Of a stretch of 64,000 bases of DNA, positions 61,487-64,000 are shown in pieces; the first letter of the stretch is position 1; every line of letters begins with the position of its first letter. The notes under the pieces were generated by a model that had not been told where the DNA came from, did no database searches, and saw nothing but the letters and a program-made list of their open reading frames with translations. This stretch comes from UBA2357 sp002344625 (lineage in GTDB: Bacteria > Pseudomonadota > Gammaproteobacteria > Burkholderiales > Rhodocyclaceae), in NCBI GenBank assembly GCA_937995335.1, contig CALKIH010000018.1, positions 58,519 through 122,518 of the forward strand, in the 5' to 3' direction. The position numbers were made by a program, and so were the translations under genes.

Positions 61487-61575
61487 CAAAACAGAGTCAG
61501 TAAAATCAATACTAATTGCGCTTTATTCGATTATTTGCCACAATTTTGCCACACTCAGAAAGAGCAGGCAGGCGC

Positions 61576-62682
61576 ATGGCAACGTTTCGGAAGCGGGGGC
61601 AGTACCAGTGGGAGGCGCAGGTGCGCCGGCGCGGCTACCCGGCGCAAAGCAAGACCTTCAACACCAAGGCCGAGGCGGAAGCCTGGGCCAAGATCATCGA
61701 ATCGGAAATGTCACGCGGCGTCTGGGTCAGCCGCAGAGAGGCCGAGGCGACGACGCTTTACGAGGCGCTGGAACGCTATGAGCGTGAGATCACTTCGGCA
61801 AAGAAGGGGGCCGTGCATGAAGCCTACCTTCTGAAAGTCTGGCGAGTGATTGACCTGGCCAAGCGGCCACTCGCAACCATCCGCAGCGCCGACGTGGCGA
61901 AGCTGCGTGATGAGTGGTTGAAGGACTACAAGCCCGCAACGGCGCTTCGCCGCCTGGCCGTTCTGTCCCACGTCTTCACCATCGCCCGCAAGGAATGGGG
62001 CATGGAGAGTTTGTCGAACCCGGTTGAACTGGTGCGCAAGCCCCAGCCGAACAATGCGCGGACGCGGCGCATTGCTGTGGTCGATCAGGCGACAAGCGCA
62101 CCAGGCGCAGAAGATGTCGAGTCGGAGCGCGGGACGCAGGATGGCGAGCTTGAGCGAGTTGTGGCCGCCAGTGGCTCCACCGTGCTGCCCTCCATCGTGT
62201 GGCTGGCCGTGGAAACGGCCATGCGTCGCGGAGAAATCGTTACGCTGCGTTGGGAGCATGTGGATTTGAAGCGGCGGGTTGCGCACCTGCCCGCCACGAA
62301 GAACGGCAGTGCTCGTAACGTTCCCCTGTCGTCTGCCGCCGTGTCAGTGCTTCAAGCTCTGATGGACGCGCAGGACGCGGATGCTGAGGGCAGCGGCCGC
62401 GTGTTCGATATTCGCAATGATGCGGTGACGCGGGCCTTTGAGCGCGCCGTCAAGCGCGCGCGACAACGCTACGTCGAGGAATGCTCCGAGGCCAAGCAGC
62501 GGCCCGATGGCAAGTTTCTGACCGATCTGCGCTTTCACGATCTGCGGCACGAAGCCACGTCGCGCCTAGCCTCGATCTTCCCCCTGCACGAACTGACGAA
62601 GATCACGGGCCACAAAGACCCGCGCATGCTCATGCGGTACTACCACCCGCGAGCGGAAGATTTGGCTAAGCGGTTGAAATGA
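61576..62682 (+). CDS. Tyrosine recombinase/integrase
   Basis: 368-residue phage-type integrase. The N-terminal arm-binding region (1-about 55, GQYQWEAQVRRRGYPAQSKTF) and SAM-like core-binding domain (about 60-160) precede a catalytic domain. Its Arg217 lies in AMRRGEIVTLRW, His321/Arg324 in HDLRHEATSR, His346 in TGHKDP and the nucleophile is Tyr355 in RYYHPR. All catalytic residues are present, so it should be active. ATG 61576 is the start. It sits about 90 bp from the tRNA fragment, as expected for the enzyme that used it. Confidence 0.92.
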   Translation: MATFRKRGQYQWEAQVRRRGYPAQSKTFNTKAEAEAWAKIIESEMSRGVWVSRREAEATTLYEALERYEREITSAKKGAVHEAYLLKVWRVIDLAKRPLATIRSADVAKLRDEWLKDYKPATALRRLAVLSHVFTIARKEWGMESLSNPVELVRKPQPNNARTRRIAVVDQATSAPGAEDVESERGTQDGELERVVAASGSTVLPSIVWLAVETAMRRGEIVTLRWEHVDLKRRVAHLPATKNGSARNVPLSSAAVSVLQALMDAQDADAEGSGRVFDIRNDAVTRAFERAVKRARQRYVEECSEAKQRPDGKFLTDLRFHDLRHEATSRLASIFPLHELTKITGHKDPRMLMRYYHPRAEDLAKRLK

Positions 62683-62715
62683 TTCTTTATAAACGCAAAT
62701 GAAAGGATTTAATTG

Positions 62716-63621
62716 ATGCGAAAAGGAATTATGGCATGGATGGAAGAGCTAGAGGCCCCTGTTGAGATTTCTTCTCTTTCCGATTTTGTTGAAAAAATAA
62801 CTGGCGACATGCTTTTTGATGGTAATTATCCGGTCGCATTTAGAGGGCATGGTGATCGTTCGTGGCAGTTGGTTCCCAAAGCTTTGCGTGAAGATTATTT
62901 TCAGCAAAATGAGCACCGATTGTTGCGGGATTTGATTTCCTTTCATCCGCAAGAATTTGACTCTGATCGAACGATGTTTGATAAATTGGTCAGAATGCAG
63001 CATTTCGGCCTTCCTACGCGACTTCTAGATGTCACAACCAACCCTTTGGTTGCTCTTTGGTTTGCTGTTCATGATTCTGGCGCAAAGAGTAGTGATGGTG
63101 CTGTTGAAGCTTTTTTTATTGATAACAAGGTTAGGTGCTATTTTGATAGCGACAAAGTAAGCTGTCTATCAAATTTGGCGGCTCTCCCTTATGAGGATAG
63201 GGAGTACATCAGGAAAAATATTCTCGAAAACGATCTTTCGGATAAAGATCAAATGAAAAAACTTCTTCATTTTATTAAAGAAGAGAAGCCGTACTTTGAG
63301 CCAAGAATTGACAATCTTGATTTGCTTAGGGTTTTGCATGTAACCCCCAAAATGAGTAATAAAAGAATAATTGCTCAATCCGGTGCTTTTCTTTTGTTTG
63401 GACTTGATGACAAAGACTTGTATTCTAAGGGTATCACGGATAAAGAAGAGGGATACAAAAATATACGCGGAATCAAAAAGAGACAGATTTACTTTAAAAA
63501 AAGCATTAAATCTGAAATGCAAAAAAACCTTGAGAGACTGGGGGTTCATGCTGGTGCACTTTTCCCCGACTTAGGCAAAGCCGCTGAGTATCTTTCGCAG
63601 AGATACAGTAATCCAGGTTAA
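62716..63621 (+). CDS. FRG-domain protein, AT-rich cargo gene
   Basis: 301 residues with the FRG motif at 42-44 (VAFRGHGDRSWQLVPKAL) and the family's second block MQHFGLPTRLLDVTTNPL then ALWFAV. The middle part is Lys/Asp/Glu-rich and the C-terminal half has no recognisable domain. FRG proteins have no settled biochemical function and often sit in mobile or defence-type regions. The gene is conspicuously AT-rich by eye, unlike every other gene here. AAGGA precedes ATG 62716. It is flanked by an intact and a broken integrase. Confidence 0.8.
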   Translation: MRKGIMAWMEELEAPVEISSLSDFVEKITGDMLFDGNYPVAFRGHGDRSWQLVPKALREDYFQQNEHRLLRDLISFHPQEFDSDRTMFDKLVRMQHFGLPTRLLDVTTNPLVALWFAVHDSGAKSSDGAVEAFFIDNKVRCYFDSDKVSCLSNLAALPYEDREYIRKNILENDLSDKDQMKKLLHFIKEEKPYFEPRIDNLDLLRVLHVTPKMSNKRIIAQSGAFLLFGLDDKDLYSKGITDKEEGYKNIRGIKKRQIYFKKSIKSEMQKNLERLGVHAGALFPDLGKAAEYLSQRYSNPG

Positions 63622-63637
63622 ATTTATCTAGTTGCAG

Positions 63638-63945
63638 TCCTCCATCGAGTGACTGGCCGTGGATACGGCCACGCGGCGCGGCGAAATCGTCACGCTGCGT
63701 TGGGAGCATGTGGATTTAAAGCGGCGGGTCGCACATTTGCCTGCCATGAAGAACGGCAGTGCTCGTGACTTTCCCTTGTCGTCTGTCGCCGTGTCAGTGC
63801 TTCAAGCTCTGATGGACGTACAGGACTCGGATGCTGAGGGCAGCGACCGATGGCAAGTTTCTGGCCGATCTGCGCTTTCACGATCTGCAGCACGAGGCCA
63901 CGTCGCGCCTGGCCTCTATCTTCCCCTTACACGAACTGACGAAGA
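63638..63945 (+). pseudogene. Decayed partial copy of the integrase catalytic domain
   Basis: It matches the intact integrase from about 62192 to 62606 with many substitutions. A TGA replaces a Trp codon (63649-63651 region). An internal deletion of about 107 bp corresponds to 62400-62506, where the intact gene has GCAGCGGCC at 62390-62398 and again at 62496-62504. The copy ends abruptly at GACGAAGA before the catalytic His/Tyr part. Confidence 0.85.
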
Positions 63946-63956
63946 CCCCCGGGGTC
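63944..63956. repeat. Palindrome at the end of the integrase remnant
   Basis: GACCCCCGGGGTC, a 6+6 bp inverted repeat exactly where similarity to the integrase stops. It may mark a junction with another inserted sequence; the last 44 bases of the window were not recognised. Confidence 0.35.
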
Positions 63957-64000
63957 AGAATAGTTGTCGCCTCGTTAGAATCTGAAACCCAGGGGCGATA

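Larger units (their letters stand above)
61439..64000. mobile_element. Left end of an integrative element (continues past the window)
   Basis: It starts at the tRNA fragment and contains a tyrosine integrase, an AT-rich FRG-domain gene and a decayed integrase copy. Base composition of the cargo differs sharply from the chromosome. The expected intact tRNA at the right end is outside the window. Confidence 0.65.

Noticed and set aside
61439..61530. Complete tRNA gene at the left end of the element
   Set aside because: The acceptor 5' strand GGACCGA and a D-arm are absent on the upstream side, and the anticodon stem pairs at only three of five positions.
1..64000. CRISPR array or rRNA operon
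   Set aside because: No regularly spaced repeats and no rRNA-like sequence were seen on reading the window.

Overview
The window is a high-GC chromosomal segment from a betaproteobacterium. The pyrH-frr-uppS-cdsA-dxr-rseP-bamA-skp-lpxD-fabZ-lpxA-lpxB-rnhB order, the separate squalene module hpnCDE and the map-glnD neighbourhood fit the Rhodocyclales (Azoarcus/Thauera-like). That placement is inferred from gene order and protein character; no database was searched. Most of the window is dense core genome, and the last 2.6 kb is an acquired element.

Layout. 1-1.5 kb: the tail of an unknown gene and a Na+/H+ antiporter. 1.6-16.9 kb, all on the minus strand: translation and envelope biogenesis genes. 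Reading in the direction of transcription these are rpsB, tsf, pyrH, frr, uppS, cdsA, dxr, rseP, bamA, skp, lpxD, fabZ, lpxA, lpxB, rnhB, a CopD-like membrane protein and a TrmH-type rRNA/tRNA methyltransferase, many with 1-4 bp stop/start overlaps. 17.3-20.7 kb: map and glnD (PII uridylyltransferase). 20.7-22.7 kb: a YqhA-type membrane protein, rarD and tRNA-Leu(TAG). 22.8-27.1 kb, minus strand: an AttFGH-like ABC ATPase, FtsX-type permease and lipocalin/CrtC-like periplasmic protein. 27.3-30.3 kb: hpnCDE (farnesyl diphosphate to squalene). 30.3-41.8 kb: a YbbA-like ATPase overlapping head to head with the TesA-type esterase, a methyltransferase, a PAS histidine kinase, a Pat-like acetyltransferase, a hexose-6-phosphate mutarotase, Tex, a Spx/ArsC-like protein and an Hsp33 that has lost its zinc cysteines. 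41.9-43.8 kb: minCDE. 44.3-48.5 kb: the aapJQMP amino-acid ABC transporter behind a strong sigma-54 (-24/-12) promoter with NtrC-like sites upstream, matching the nitrogen theme of glnD. 48.8-50.3 kb: a divergent DMT exporter and Lrp regulator. 50.5-52.8 kb: a periplasmic DsrE-like protein, a PspF-like sigma-54 activator without a sensor domain, and a periplasmic rhodanese. 52.9-61.4 kb: a membrane Zn-peptidase, a UvrD-type helicase, an MFS exporter, a PPDK-N-domain protein, a DUF3830 protein and a cyclic-nucleotide-binding protein.

From about 61.44 kb an integrative element begins inside a truncated tRNA 3' half. It carries an intact tyrosine integrase, a strikingly AT-rich FRG-domain gene and a decayed partial copy of the integrase, and it runs off the right edge of the window.

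The best candidates for something undescribed are the sigma-54/DsrE/rhodanese locus (50.46-52.76 kb), the cysteine-less Hsp33 and the FRG cargo bracketed by two integrase copies. Weaker but concrete points are the regulatory region of aapJ and a 20-bp dispersed repeat found at both ends of the window.
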